DNA from: Polaribacter pacificus
GTDB taxonomy: Bacteria; Bacteroidota; Bacteroidia; Flavobacteriales; Flavobacteriaceae
Direction: 5' to 3'
Length of the DNA: 64,000 bases
Assembly (NCBI RefSeq): GCF_038024035.1
Contig: NZ_CP150664.1
Span: 2,232,001-2,296,000 of the forward strand
The notes under the pieces are model-generated. The model ran no database searches. It had not been told where the DNA came from and was given only the letters and a program-made list of their open reading frames with translations. Positions 55,128 through 62,934 of this stretch are shown piece after piece. Positions within the stretch are counted from its first letter, which is position 1; each line of letters starts with the position of its first letter. The position numbers and the translations under genes were made by a program.

Positions 55128-55406
55128 ATGCCAACATCAATTATTACAACAGAAGATTTAAGAGAGTTCAAAGAAGAATTATTAGAAGACATCAAAGCAA
55201 TGATTAATCATCAATCTGGCTTTGCACCAAAGAAATGGCTGAAATCTCCAGAAGTCAGAGATTTATTAAGTATTTCTCCAGGTACTTTACAAAATTTAAG
55301 AATCAATGGCACACTTCCCTATTCTAAAGTAGGTGGTGTAATTTACTATGATTATGAAGAAATTGTAAAAGTTTTAGAAGAAAATCGCATTCACAATAAA
55401 TTTTAA
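55128..55406 (+). CDS. Helix-turn-helix protein, excisionase-like
   Basis: 92 aa. Residues 38-90 form a MerR/Xis-type winged HTH (WLKSPEVRDLLSISPGTLQN; LPYSKVGGVIYYDYEEIVKV), as in the Bacteroidota excision (Xis) and mobilisation HTH proteins. It lies behind rteC and ahead of the replication pair. Likely recombination directionality factor or a regulator of the genes that follow. Confidence 0.75.
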   Translation: MPTSIITTEDLREFKEELLEDIKAMINHQSGFAPKKWLKSPEVRDLLSISPGTLQNLRINGTLPYSKVGGVIYYDYEEIVKVLEENRIHNKF

Positions 55407-55417
55407 ACTAAAATAAA

Positions 55418-55446
55418 AGCCCCTCCTTTGGAGGGGTTGGGGAGGA
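55418..55446 (+). repeat. Hairpin-forming GC-rich repeat overlapping the RBS of the next gene
   Basis: CCCCTCC-TTT-GGAGGGG (55420-55436), followed by TTGGGGAGG just before the ATG at 55449. The C-rich arm can pair with either G-rich stretch. I have seen this sequence type dispersed in other Flavobacteriaceae. Confidence 0.55.
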
Positions 55447-55448
55447 TT

Positions 55449-56135
55449 ATGCAAAACGTAAATTTTATAAAACACCTTAAAGGTGTATTCTTTCAATTCT
55501 CAAAAGACAATCGTTTAAACCCAACACACATTAGCTTGTATGTAGCATTATTTCAAATTTGGAATAACAACCGGTTTTTAGAAGAATTTTACATAAATCG
55601 TGAAGAGGTAATGCGTTTTTCTAAAATAGGTTCAAAATCTACCTATCACAAGTGTATTAAAGAATTAAGTCATTGGAAATATATAATTTATTATCCATCA
55701 CATAACCCTTATAAAGGAAGTAAAATTAAGATGTTCAAATTCGAGACAAGTACTGGACAAGCTCTGGTACACAACAATACCAATATCGAGACAAGCAGTG
55801 GACAAGCACTGGTATCTATTAATAAACATATACAAACTAATAGAAACAATAAAAACATTAATAAACTTGACCAGCCTAAAAATGAAAAAGAAGTTGTTGT
55901 TTTTTTTGAAAAAGAAAAATGGCCAATAATTGAAGCACAAAAATTCTTCAACCATTACCAAGGTATTGGTTGGAAAGTTGGTGGCAAAACAATAATTGTC
56001 AATTGGCAAGCAACAGCTAAAAATTGGATGATAAAATCCGAAGAAATAAAAAATAAAGAAACGCAAAAATCAGTTAGCCAAAATCAAGACAACCTAAAGA
56101 CCAGTAAAAATAAAAATTACAACGAACCTTTATGA
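55449..56135 (+). CDS. Replication initiator-like / DnaD-like winged-helix protein
   Basis: 228 aa. An N-terminal winged helix (NPTHISLYVALFQIWNNNRF; EVMRFSKIGSKSTYHKCIKEL) and a C-terminal region (WPIIEAQKFFNHYQGIGWKV; IVNWQATAKNWMIK) like DnaD/DnaB_2 helicase-loading domains. The middle contains two near-identical 15-residue repeats (ETSTGQALV and ETSSGQALV). Followed, with a 4-nt overlap, by a DnaC-like ATPase, so a helicase-loading pair is likely. Confidence 0.65.
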   Translation: MQNVNFIKHLKGVFFQFSKDNRLNPTHISLYVALFQIWNNNRFLEEFYINREEVMRFSKIGSKSTYHKCIKELSHWKYIIYYPSHNPYKGSKIKMFKFETSTGQALVHNNTNIETSSGQALVSINKHIQTNRNNKNINKLDQPKNEKEVVVFFEKEKWPIIEAQKFFNHYQGIGWKVGGKTIIVNWQATAKNWMIKSEEIKNKETQKSVSQNQDNLKTSKNKNYNEPL

Positions 56136-56794
56136 TTAAAATACAACCACATATCATTCAAGAAGGAAGTGTGCAATTTCAATTAGGCGAACAAAAGGGA
56201 AATCAAATAATATACGATTTTCCAAAAATGCTAATCTATTTAGAAGCAAAAGGCAAACTACTATTTGGTAAAAATTTTAAAATTTATTCAGAAGATGAAG
56301 CAATTCTCTATAAACTATGTATTTATTTCATTCGTGATTTTGAAACTTGTAGAAAATTAAAGATAGATCCTAACAAAGGAATTTTATTATCTGGTCCTGT
56401 TGGTTGTGGTAAAACCAGTTTGATGCAATTATTACCGTTTATTGTACCTCATCAAAATCAACATAGTCTAATTCCTGCAAGAAATATCACTTTCAGTTTT
56501 AATAAAAGTGGTTTTAAAATTATTGAAGATTATGGTAATAATGGCTTTTATTGTTTTGATGATTTAGGTGTAGAAACCACAGGAAGACATTTTGGTAAAG
56601 ATTGTAATGTAATGGGAGAAATACTTCTTTCTCGCTATGATTTATTTTTAAAACGTAAAATTAGAACACACACCACTACAAACTTAAATGCACAAGAATT
56701 AGAGAGCAGATATGGTATTCGTGTACGTTCCAGAATGCGAGAATTATTTAATTTGATTGCTTTTGATAAAGAAAGTTTAGATAAACGAAAATAG
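56132..56794 (+). CDS. DnaC-like AAA+ ATPase (helicase loader-like)
   Basis: 220 aa. Walker A GPVGCGKTS, Walker B FYCFDDLG, sensor residues in TTTNLNAQELESRYG and an arginine in VRSRMRELF. Fits the DnaC/IstB-like loader family. With the preceding protein it may give the element its own replication after excision. Confidence 0.8.
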   Translation: MIKIQPHIIQEGSVQFQLGEQKGNQIIYDFPKMLIYLEAKGKLLFGKNFKIYSEDEAILYKLCIYFIRDFETCRKLKIDPNKGILLSGPVGCGKTSLMQLLPFIVPHQNQHSLIPARNITFSFNKSGFKIIEDYGNNGFYCFDDLGVETTGRHFGKDCNVMGEILLSRYDLFLKRKIRTHTTTNLNAQELESRYGIRVRSRMRELFNLIAFDKESLDKRK

Positions 56795-56829
56795 TTTTTA
56801 AATCATTTAGTTTAAATTTTGTAAATTGT

Positions 56830-56837
56830 TAACTTTG
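56830..56837 (+). promoter_or_regulatory. -7 element TAACTTTG for the sce7726 gene
   Basis: TAACTTTG ends 7 nt before the ATG at 56845; transcript nearly leaderless. Confidence 0.5.
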
Positions 56838-56844
56838 TAAAATA

Positions 56845-57747
56845 ATGCAAGTAGCTAAAAATATAGAAAGTTTAAGGAATTTATCACAAATTCTATCTCC
56901 TGCTAATTTTAAAAAAATAGTAAAGGATAAGAATTATTTTGATACATTTTATCGTATTAACAAACACACTAAAATATCAGATTCTACCACTAACTTTGAA
57001 GTCATTAATGCTATTTACAAATCACTTTTAGGTACTTACAAAAATGAATATATTTATAAAAACATCCTTTTAAATCAAAAACTTCTTAAAAAGTATAGCT
57101 TAAAAAATTCAATAGCACTATCAGAATTTAAAATTGGTAATTCAATAGCAGACTTTGTTATTTTAAATGGTGAAGCTCGTGTTTATGAAATAAAAACTGA
57201 ATTAGATGGTTTAGATAAATTGGATAAACAATTAGCAGATTATAAAAAATTTGCTGATAAAATCTATGTGGTTTCAAATTCAAAACACATTCCTAATCTA
57301 TTAGTTAAATTTCATAACACAGAAATTGGTTTAATTGAATTAACAAAAAGAAACGCGCTTAAAACTATTAAAAAAGCAGAACAAAATTTTTCATTTTCCC
57401 ACGAAACACTATTCAAAAGTTTAAGAAAAGAGGAATATATTAGTTTACTGAAAAAACATTTTGGAGCAATTCCTGTTGTTCCTAACACACTAATTTTTAG
57501 AGAGTGTTTTAAACTTTCAAAAAAAATAGATATTTTAGAGTTTCAAAAATTAGTTATCAAAGAATTAAAATTTAGAAATATTTCTAATCCAGAATTATTT
57601 AATGATGATTTAGTTCCAGATTCATTAAAACATATCTGTTACACTTTAAATTTTTCAAAAAAAGATTTCATTGAATTAGAAGATTTTCTTTATAAAAAAA
57701 GTAAGCTATGTATTTCCCATATGTCAGAGGTAAACAATTTGAATTAA
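56845..57747 (+). CDS. sce7726 family protein, PD-(D/E)xK-like nuclease
   Basis: 300 aa. The nuclease core is seen at ADFVILNGEARVYEIKTELD (Asp, then Glu-x-Lys), a PDDEXK-type site. The sce7726 family is usually encoded next to an sce7725 gene in variable regions; a defence role is suspected. Here the partner gene is only a fragment that overlaps the end of this gene. Confidence 0.75.
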   Translation: MQVAKNIESLRNLSQILSPANFKKIVKDKNYFDTFYRINKHTKISDSTTNFEVINAIYKSLLGTYKNEYIYKNILLNQKLLKKYSLKNSIALSEFKIGNSIADFVILNGEARVYEIKTELDGLDKLDKQLADYKKFADKIYVVSNSKHIPNLLVKFHNTEIGLIELTKRNALKTIKKAEQNFSFSHETLFKSLRKEEYISLLKKHFGAIPVVPNTLIFRECFKLSKKIDILEFQKLVIKELKFRNISNPELFNDDLVPDSLKHICYTLNFSKKDFIELEDFLYKKSKLCISHMSEVNNLN

Positions 57748-57779
57748 TCGCTTTACACAAATCATCCATTTTCTATTAA
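57708..57779 (+). pseudogene. Truncated sce7725 gene (N-terminal remnant)
   Basis: 23 codons reading MYFPYVRGKQFELIALHKSS plus three residues, then a stop. The opening matches the start of sce7725 proteins (MYxPYxRGKQFELIAL). The rest is missing; the sequence after it is unrelated and carries an opposite-strand gene. Confidence 0.65.
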
Positions 57780-57836
57780 ATGATATAATACATCAAATAG
57801 CTTTTTTAAATGAATAAAATATCTATATTTTGTGAT

Positions 57837-58460
57837 TTACTTCAGTAAAAAGTATATTGGTTTATATCCACCCATATAAGCAAAACTTGAATAGAAATCT
57901 AAATTCATACTTTCCATTTTAATTTTTTTAAATGCTTCAAGGGCTTGATTTATATTGTGTTTTTTAGCTTTTTTGTTAATTAATTGATAAATATTTTTCT
58001 CAACAGGTAAAATTTTATTTAATAATGTTTTTTCTAGTTTAGAAAAATTTTCTAACTCGATTTCATATTCTAATTGTTCATCATTTTCAAAATCAAGAGT
58101 TAGCCATAAACATCTAGGGTCTTTACTTAATTCCCAAAAATTTTTAACCAATGGTAGACCCCCAATGATGGGTATTCCTTGGACTTGTCCACTTCTTGCG
58201 CCAAGAATTATTTGTGGACTAATTTTAATAAAAATGTTGCTATTTTTTTTGATCGAAAGCTTTGGTCGTCTTGGATATAAACCAATAATCTTAAACTCAT
58301 CATTTTTGTGTATTAATTTCGATATATTTCCTCCCTCTCTTGTCATCCAAGGAAATATTGGTACAATAAATTCAAATTCTTTCTGAAGAATTTTTTTTAA
58401 AATTGGCACAATTGTCAATTCTACTGTGTGCTCTCCAATAAAACTTGTAACTTTTGTCAT
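57837..58460 (-). CDS. Hypothetical protein
   Basis: 207 aa, not recognised. Hydrophilic, with IFPWMTREGG and an GARSGQVQGIPIIGGLPLV segment in the middle; no signal peptide or membrane helices. A 12-bp repeat (ATACATCAAATA) flanks it at 57788-57799 and 58573-58584. Lies between decayed defence-like genes. Confidence 0.55.
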   Translation of the reverse strand: MTKVTSFIGEHTVELTIVPILKKILQKEFEFIVPIFPWMTREGGNISKLIHKNDEFKIIGLYPRRPKLSIKKNSNIFIKISPQIILGARSGQVQGIPIIGGLPLVKNFWELSKDPRCLWLTLDFENDEQLEYEIELENFSKLEKTLLNKILPVEKNIYQLINKKAKKHNINQALEAFKKIKMESMNLDFYSSFAYMGGYKPIYFLLK

Positions 58461-58678
58461 AATTATTAGAAATTTATTATTAATAGATTAATGCTTTTGT
58501 ATTTTGTAAACTCATATTTCAGTCTATTTTTATCAATGGTTTAGTAAAGTTTAAAAATTAATTTAATACAAAATACATCAAATATCATAAAAGTAGAAAT
58601 AAAAGTTCATAATATTTGGAATGATTTTAAAACGAAAATAAAAATTTTCAAATTGTTATTTTGCAAGTAATTCTTTGA

Positions 58679-59275
58679 ACTTTTAAATCTATTATACAGA
58701 TTAGCTTAATTAAAGATATTAATATTGATGAAACTTTTTACAGATGTCGTATATCAGATAAAACAGATTTTACTGTAAAACAAATGGGTAATCCACCCAA
58801 TGAATTAGCAACTGGTGGTAGAGCAAATCCTAAAGGGATATCATATTTATATATAGCAAATTCTTTAAAAACTGCTTTATACGAAACAAGAAGTACAATC
58901 TTTGATTATGTTACAATTGGTGAGTTTGTGGTAAAAGAAGAATTAAAAATTATTAGTTTTAGAAATATTGAAACAGATCCCATTTATTGGTCTGAAAGAG
59001 AAGATATAGAATATTTACCTTTTATTTATACTCTACAAAAAGAGTTGTCTCTTCCGATAAGAAAAAAGGATAAAACATTAGACTATATTCCTACTCAATA
59101 TATCTGTGAATACATAAAATCATTAGGTTTTGATGGTGTAGAATATCAGAGTTCATTATTTGCTGAAGGTTATAATTTAGCAATTTTCAATCCTGATAAA
59201 TTGGAATGTATTAATACAAAAGTTTATGAAATTGAGAATATAAAACTGCACCATAAATTACTTGATAATAGTTAA
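58679..59275 (+). pseudogene. 5'-truncated RES-domain NAD+ phosphorylase
   Basis: The open frame from 58679 encodes a RES domain: FYRCR (58736-), GRANPKGISYLYIA, ALYETR and the C-terminal YICEYIKSLGFDGVEYQSS. The only ATG (58784) lies after the conserved FYRxR, and an in-frame stop sits at 58676. Full-length Bacteroidota homologues usually carry an extra N-terminal domain. RES toxins degrade NAD+; this copy is probably inactive or starts at a non-ATG codon. Confidence 0.6.
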
Positions 59276-59476
59276 AATCCCCACAAACCAAAATCCAGTT
59301 TGTTGCAAAAGCAAAAAACTTCTGTCTTTTGGTTTGTTCCGCGCGCCAACGCAAGTTTAGCGTTTTAAAACTCTATAGGAAGTTGCATTTTAGAGCTTGT
59401 TTCATTCGCATACTCATTACTCAACTCTAAAAAGCAACACGTTTTTATTATTTCATAAAACACAAAACTCCCCAAA

Positions 59477-59554
59477 GCTATCTTTACATAATGGGCTGTT
59501 ATAATGCTTTTCCGTAAAAACTCCAGGCACTATAACGCCATTATGTAAAATAGC
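59477..59554. repeat. Long imperfect hairpin
   Basis: GCTATCTTTACATAATGG (59477-59494) pairs with CCATTATGTAAAATAGC (59538-59554) with one bulge; a second inner stem, GTTATA with TATAAC, lies within. Stem-loop of about 78 nt. Confidence 0.5.
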
Positions 59555-59999
59555 CGCTCTTCCAACGCTCACATAGTTAGTAATTAATAACATTTAGATA
59601 TTTAAATAACATTTCGTAATTGTTGCATTGTTTTTATAAGTGCTTTTTTAGTTTCAATAGATTAGAGTTATAAATCATTGAAAATTAGAAATAATAAGAA
59701 TAATTCTAAAGCACCTATAAAATCAAGAAAAAGCCAATAAGAGTATATTTTTTTATTTGTAAGAAAATGAGATAATATTATTTTCACAAAAGCAAATGCT
59801 AATCCAATATTAAACACAATTTAGTAAACATAGAAATTTAGGGTCAATAAACACATTTTTCGAGGCATTCACTTTTTACAAAAACAATCAGAAAAATAGT
59901 ACAGAACAAATAAAAAAATACACACTTATTTTCGCTTCTGCCAGCGCACTACGTACTTCGTCTTTAATAATTTTCCATTCAATCGCCATTGGGCTAACA

Positions 60000-60058
60000 T
60001 TTTTAAAGATTGATAAACTCCACGCTCAAACCCACCTCTGTTTATCAATCTTTAAAAA
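60000..60058. repeat. 19-bp perfect inverted repeat with 21-nt loop
   Basis: TTTTTAAAGATTGATAAAC (60000-60018) with its exact reverse complement at 60040-60058. Loop 60019-60039 is C-rich on this strand. Confidence 0.65.
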
Positions 60059-60179
60059 CGATAATATTCGTTGATATTTTTTCCTTATCTCATTCTCCTG
60101 CACAAAAATTCTGCTAAATTCATTTAGTTTCTTTATCAAAATTCTTTGTTTGTCTCATTTCGTTAAGCAAAAAAACAAT

Positions 60180-60187
60180 TAGCTTTG
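60180..60187 (+). promoter_or_regulatory. -7 element TAGCTTTG of the HEPN-like gene
   Basis: Ends 4 nt before the ATG at 60192, so the transcript is probably leaderless. Confidence 0.5.
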
Positions 60188-60191
60188 TGTA

Positions 60192-61103
60192 ATGGATGAA
60201 TTTTTGAAGAAATATAAATATGTTAGTGAAATTTTATCCAAGTATGGTTGGTTTATTAATGGAGAGATTATTGGAGGAGATTTTGAAAGAATAAAAATAC
60301 TTTGTAAAGAAATTGAGTCTAATAAATACACCAAAAACATTTGTAATGATAAAATAAATCATTTATTAACTCCTATCATATTCAATCCGTATTCAAGAGC
60401 TTTTGTTGTTTATAGATTCATTACTTTACCTCATCTAAACAAGTTTTCTCACATAGTTGATAAAGCTACTTTTCACTATTATAAAAAAGATTTATTATCA
60501 GCAATTAATTGTTTAACACCAGCCATAGAAGGTATATTGTTGTCATACTATGATTGGAACATTAATAATGGTTTTAGAAAGCCCTCTTTAATAAAATTGA
60601 TTGATAATTTTTGTAACACGGAAAACCATTTTAAACCCGAATGGAGAAACATTTACAATAATTCTTTAAAAAACTGTCTTAAAAATTGGTTTTATTCAAA
60701 TACTGACAATTTTGACTTTGAATCTTCCAATTTAAATAGACATTATATTAGTCATAGTTTAGGGAATGAAAATTATTATTCTATTAATGAATGTAATAGG
60801 ATGTTTTCAATTGTAAATCTTCTTTGTGAAATAGTAGCTATCGAAAATGAGTATTTCCCTGCTTTTATTCCAGAAAAAATTCCTGAAATTGATAATAGAG
60901 TTAATTTATATTATGAATTAATTTGGAAAAAGACATCATTGGAGAAATCATTAATCGAAGAAGAAAAACTTTTAAATCAAAATAAATTTTATGTTAGTCA
61001 ACATTCATTACTTAATTTTAAAGAAATAGTATTCGCAGAAAATAAAAGGCACAATGATTTTTTAGATTCGATAAATCTAAAAAAAAAAGGAAAAAGCATT
61101 TAA
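60192..61103 (+). CDS. HEPN-like domain protein
   Basis: 303 aa. The C-terminal half carries the HEPN-type catalytic motif as NLNRHYISHSLG (R-x4-H), followed by a helix with hydrophobic residues (CNRMFSIVNLLCEIVA), and an upstream helix CLTPAIEGILLSYY, all as in HEPN RNases. I have no family match for the N-terminal half. A defence or toxin role is an inference. Confidence 0.6.
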   Translation: MDEFLKKYKYVSEILSKYGWFINGEIIGGDFERIKILCKEIESNKYTKNICNDKINHLLTPIIFNPYSRAFVVYRFITLPHLNKFSHIVDKATFHYYKKDLLSAINCLTPAIEGILLSYYDWNINNGFRKPSLIKLIDNFCNTENHFKPEWRNIYNNSLKNCLKNWFYSNTDNFDFESSNLNRHYISHSLGNENYYSINECNRMFSIVNLLCEIVAIENEYFPAFIPEKIPEIDNRVNLYYELIWKKTSLEKSLIEEEKLLNQNKFYVSQHSLLNFKEIVFAENKRHNDFLDSINLKKKGKSI

Positions 61104-61143
61104 AATTGATAAAACTTTTCCCTTTTTTAATCTTGTGAAAAAA

Positions 61144-61314
61144 TTAAGATTTATTTTTTTTAGTAACTCTACGAAGAAATAATGAAACCAAAAAACTTAC
61201 AACAGCACCAATAACTGCTAAAATAATGGTTGTAGCTATATCTTCAACACCAATATGTAATATTGATGAAAAACAAGTACCGCCAATAATCGCAGATTTA
61301 GTATTGCCGTCCAT
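61144..61314 (-). CDS. 56-aa single-TM protein
   Basis: MDGNTKSAIIGGTCFSSILH followed by a membrane helix (TTIILAVIGAVVSFLVSLFL) and a basic C-terminus (RRVTKKNKS). Its ATG overlaps the stop of the preceding gene (TAATG), so translation is coupled. Positive tail and small size recall holins. Confidence 0.6.
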   Translation of the reverse strand: MDGNTKSAIIGGTCFSSILHIGVEDIATTIILAVIGAVVSFLVSLFLRRVTKKNKS

Positions 61315-61553
61315 TATTTTGAGGGATTTACTTTAATTTCAGAAATATCTTCATCTTTAACAACTGCTTGACTTACTGCAGTTGCTACAGTTCCAACAAC
61401 CGTCATATAAGTGGCAATTGTTACAATCAATGATGGAATTGCAATTGGAGCTGCAATAATTGCACCTCCAGCTGTTGCTAAAGCAATACCAATATTTCGT
61501 AAAATTTTAAAAAACCTTGGTGTTGGTTTTTTATAACGTTCTACTATGTTCAT
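61314..61553 (-). CDS. Small two-TM holin-like protein
   Basis: 79 aa. A basic start (MNIVERYKKPTPRFFK) precedes two hydrophobic segments (IGIALATAGGAIIAAPIAIP; SLIVTIATYMTVVGTVATAV) and an acidic tail. Size and topology fit a holin. It overlaps the DUF5675 gene by 23 nt. Confidence 0.65.
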   Translation of the reverse strand: MNIVERYKKPTPRFFKILRNIGIALATAGGAIIAAPIAIPSLIVTIATYMTVVGTVATAVSQAVVKDEDISEIKVNPSK

Positions 61554-61953
61554 AATTTTGTGATTTAATAGTTAATAAAATAATTTCCTTTCTGTCTTTA
61601 GCTTGATAAACCAGAGACAGTAGCTTTTGCATAGCATTTTTTGAATAAATACCCTTTCCTATGCCACTTAAATAAGTAACCGGAGCAATACAGCCTTCTA
61701 AATCTTTTAAAGCATCATTTGCAGGATGAAATAAAATATAACTTCTGTCTTTTACTGCTTTTAAAATTAAATGATGTTTAAATCGTTTAGAAAAACGAGG
61801 CTCAATTTGATATTCTCCTTCTGGAATACAAGAAATATTTCTCTTATTATTTTTCCAGGGTAACTCAATTGTATGACAAAGAAATAAACCAGAGCGAAAG
61901 AGAGTACCATTAGTACCCTCTTTAAAATACGCTCTTTGAAGCACTAATTCCAT
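61531..61953 (-). CDS. DUF5675 protein
   Basis: 140 aa. The conserved DUF5675 block is YILFHPANDALKDLEGCIAP, a His...Gly-Cys-Ile arrangement that resembles the active site of L,D-transpeptidase-like folds; catalysis is an inference. It starts 2 nt after the preceding gene's stop. DUF5675 genes occur in phage-like and mobile contexts, next to holin-like genes. Confidence 0.75.
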   Translation of the reverse strand: MELVLQRAYFKEGTNGTLFRSGLFLCHTIELPWKNNKRNISCIPEGEYQIEPRFSKRFKHHLILKAVKDRSYILFHPANDALKDLEGCIAPVTYLSGIGKGIYSKNAMQKLLSLVYQAKDRKEIILLTIKSQNYEHSRTL

Positions 61954-61955
61954 AA

Positions 61956-62711
61956 TTAAGGAGTATCAATAGTGACAACTGCTAAAGCATTGTAAGCACC
62001 GTTTTTAAGTGCATACATTTGTCCATTTACCTCTTGATAAAACTCAATTCCTAAAACTTGTACAATTGGCAATGTTGAATTTGCAGTTATAGTAGATGTT
62101 AAAGCAATTGGAGCAGTATCAGCTGCAGCATAAGGCAAAATTGCAGTTTCATCATTTTCAAATGTTGAGGTTTCATTTGCAAAATCTAATTCTGCTGCAC
62201 CCATTACAACTTTAAAATGAGTTGTTCCTGCAGGAGCCGCAATTCTTAAAGTTGGAGAAAAAGCAGCAATATTTAAAGTTGCATCACCAGTAACTCTGTC
62301 GAAAGCATTTGTAAATACAGCAAATAAAGTTGCTCCTAATTTACCATTCAAATTGAATTCAAATCTTTCTAATAGGCTTAAATCCCCATCTTGGATGGTT
62401 CTTAATCCTCTTTCATTAGTGGTGTCTGTTTTAACAATAGCAACAAGGTCTTTTGTTAATCTGCTTACAACACGCTTGTCTTTTGCATTCTGCAAAAGCA
62501 CACGAATTGCATTTCGTAATACTTTTCCACCTTTTCCTGCTCTTCCAAATTCAGAACCATTTTCACGCGTTCTTTGAAACGCAGGATCATTTTGAATTCT
62601 GTTTTTGTCCACTCCACCTTTTTCACGAGCTAAATGTCCATCACTTGTTTTGTAAAAAGAAATACCTCCGATAGTTCCTTTTAATTTGATAATACCTGTT
62701 TGTTTTGCCAT
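61956..62711 (-). CDS. 251-aa conserved protein, phage-like (function unknown)
   Basis: The N-terminal 65 residues (MAKQTGIIKLKGTIGGISFYK region, then REKGGVDKNRIQNDPAFQRT) are basic and strongly conserved in Bacteroidota mobile regions; the C-terminal part is Ala/Thr-rich and beta-like. There is no signal peptide. The pattern is faintly like DUF6266 proteins. First gene of the leftward cassette. Confidence 0.65.
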   Translation of the reverse strand: MAKQTGIIKLKGTIGGISFYKTSDGHLAREKGGVDKNRIQNDPAFQRTRENGSEFGRAGKGGKVLRNAIRVLLQNAKDKRVVSRLTKDLVAIVKTDTTNERGLRTIQDGDLSLLERFEFNLNGKLGATLFAVFTNAFDRVTGDATLNIAAFSPTLRIAAPAGTTHFKVVMGAAELDFANETSTFENDETAILPYAAADTAPIALTSTITANSTLPIVQVLGIEFYQEVNGQMYALKNGAYNALAVVTIDTP

Positions 62712-62934
62712 AATTTTTACTTTTTTTTATGATTAATATTTCAAATCACGTAACTTTATGGCAGCCAATAAAAAATCAAATTCCGTTTTTGGATGTTCTT
62801 TCCGATAACACCATAAACGTCATTAAAATATTGATAACACTAACGTGTTGTCAACATTTTAACAACGCATTATTACCATCATCATATAATTATAGAATAT
62901 GGCTTAAGTATGGATAAAGCATAGATAGTGTATT
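62712..62934. other. Divergent intergenic region
   Basis: Promoter region between the leftward cassette and the small rightward gene. GTTGTCAACATTTTAACAAC (62849-62868) has a GTTGT/ACAAC inverted repeat. No clear -7 element found. Confidence 0.35.

Larger units (their letters stand above)
59276..60190. other. 915-bp non-coding region with two long hairpins
   Basis: No credible ORF on either strand. It contains an imperfect hairpin at 59477-59554 and a 19-bp perfect inverted repeat at 60000-60058, listed separately. An origin or other cis-acting region is possible. Confidence 0.5.

Noticed and set aside
54976..55161. Open frame overlapping the palindrome and the excisionase start
   Set aside because: Covers the repeats and the start of the HTH gene in another frame; no domain.
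59477..59554. Integron attC site
   Set aside because: The stem has bulges like attC, but there are no R'/R'' core motifs, no repeated copies with gene cassettes, and no IntI-like integrase.
62729..62917. Open frame of 62 codons between the right-end genes
   Set aside because: Low-complexity, no conserved features, and it occupies the divergent promoter region.
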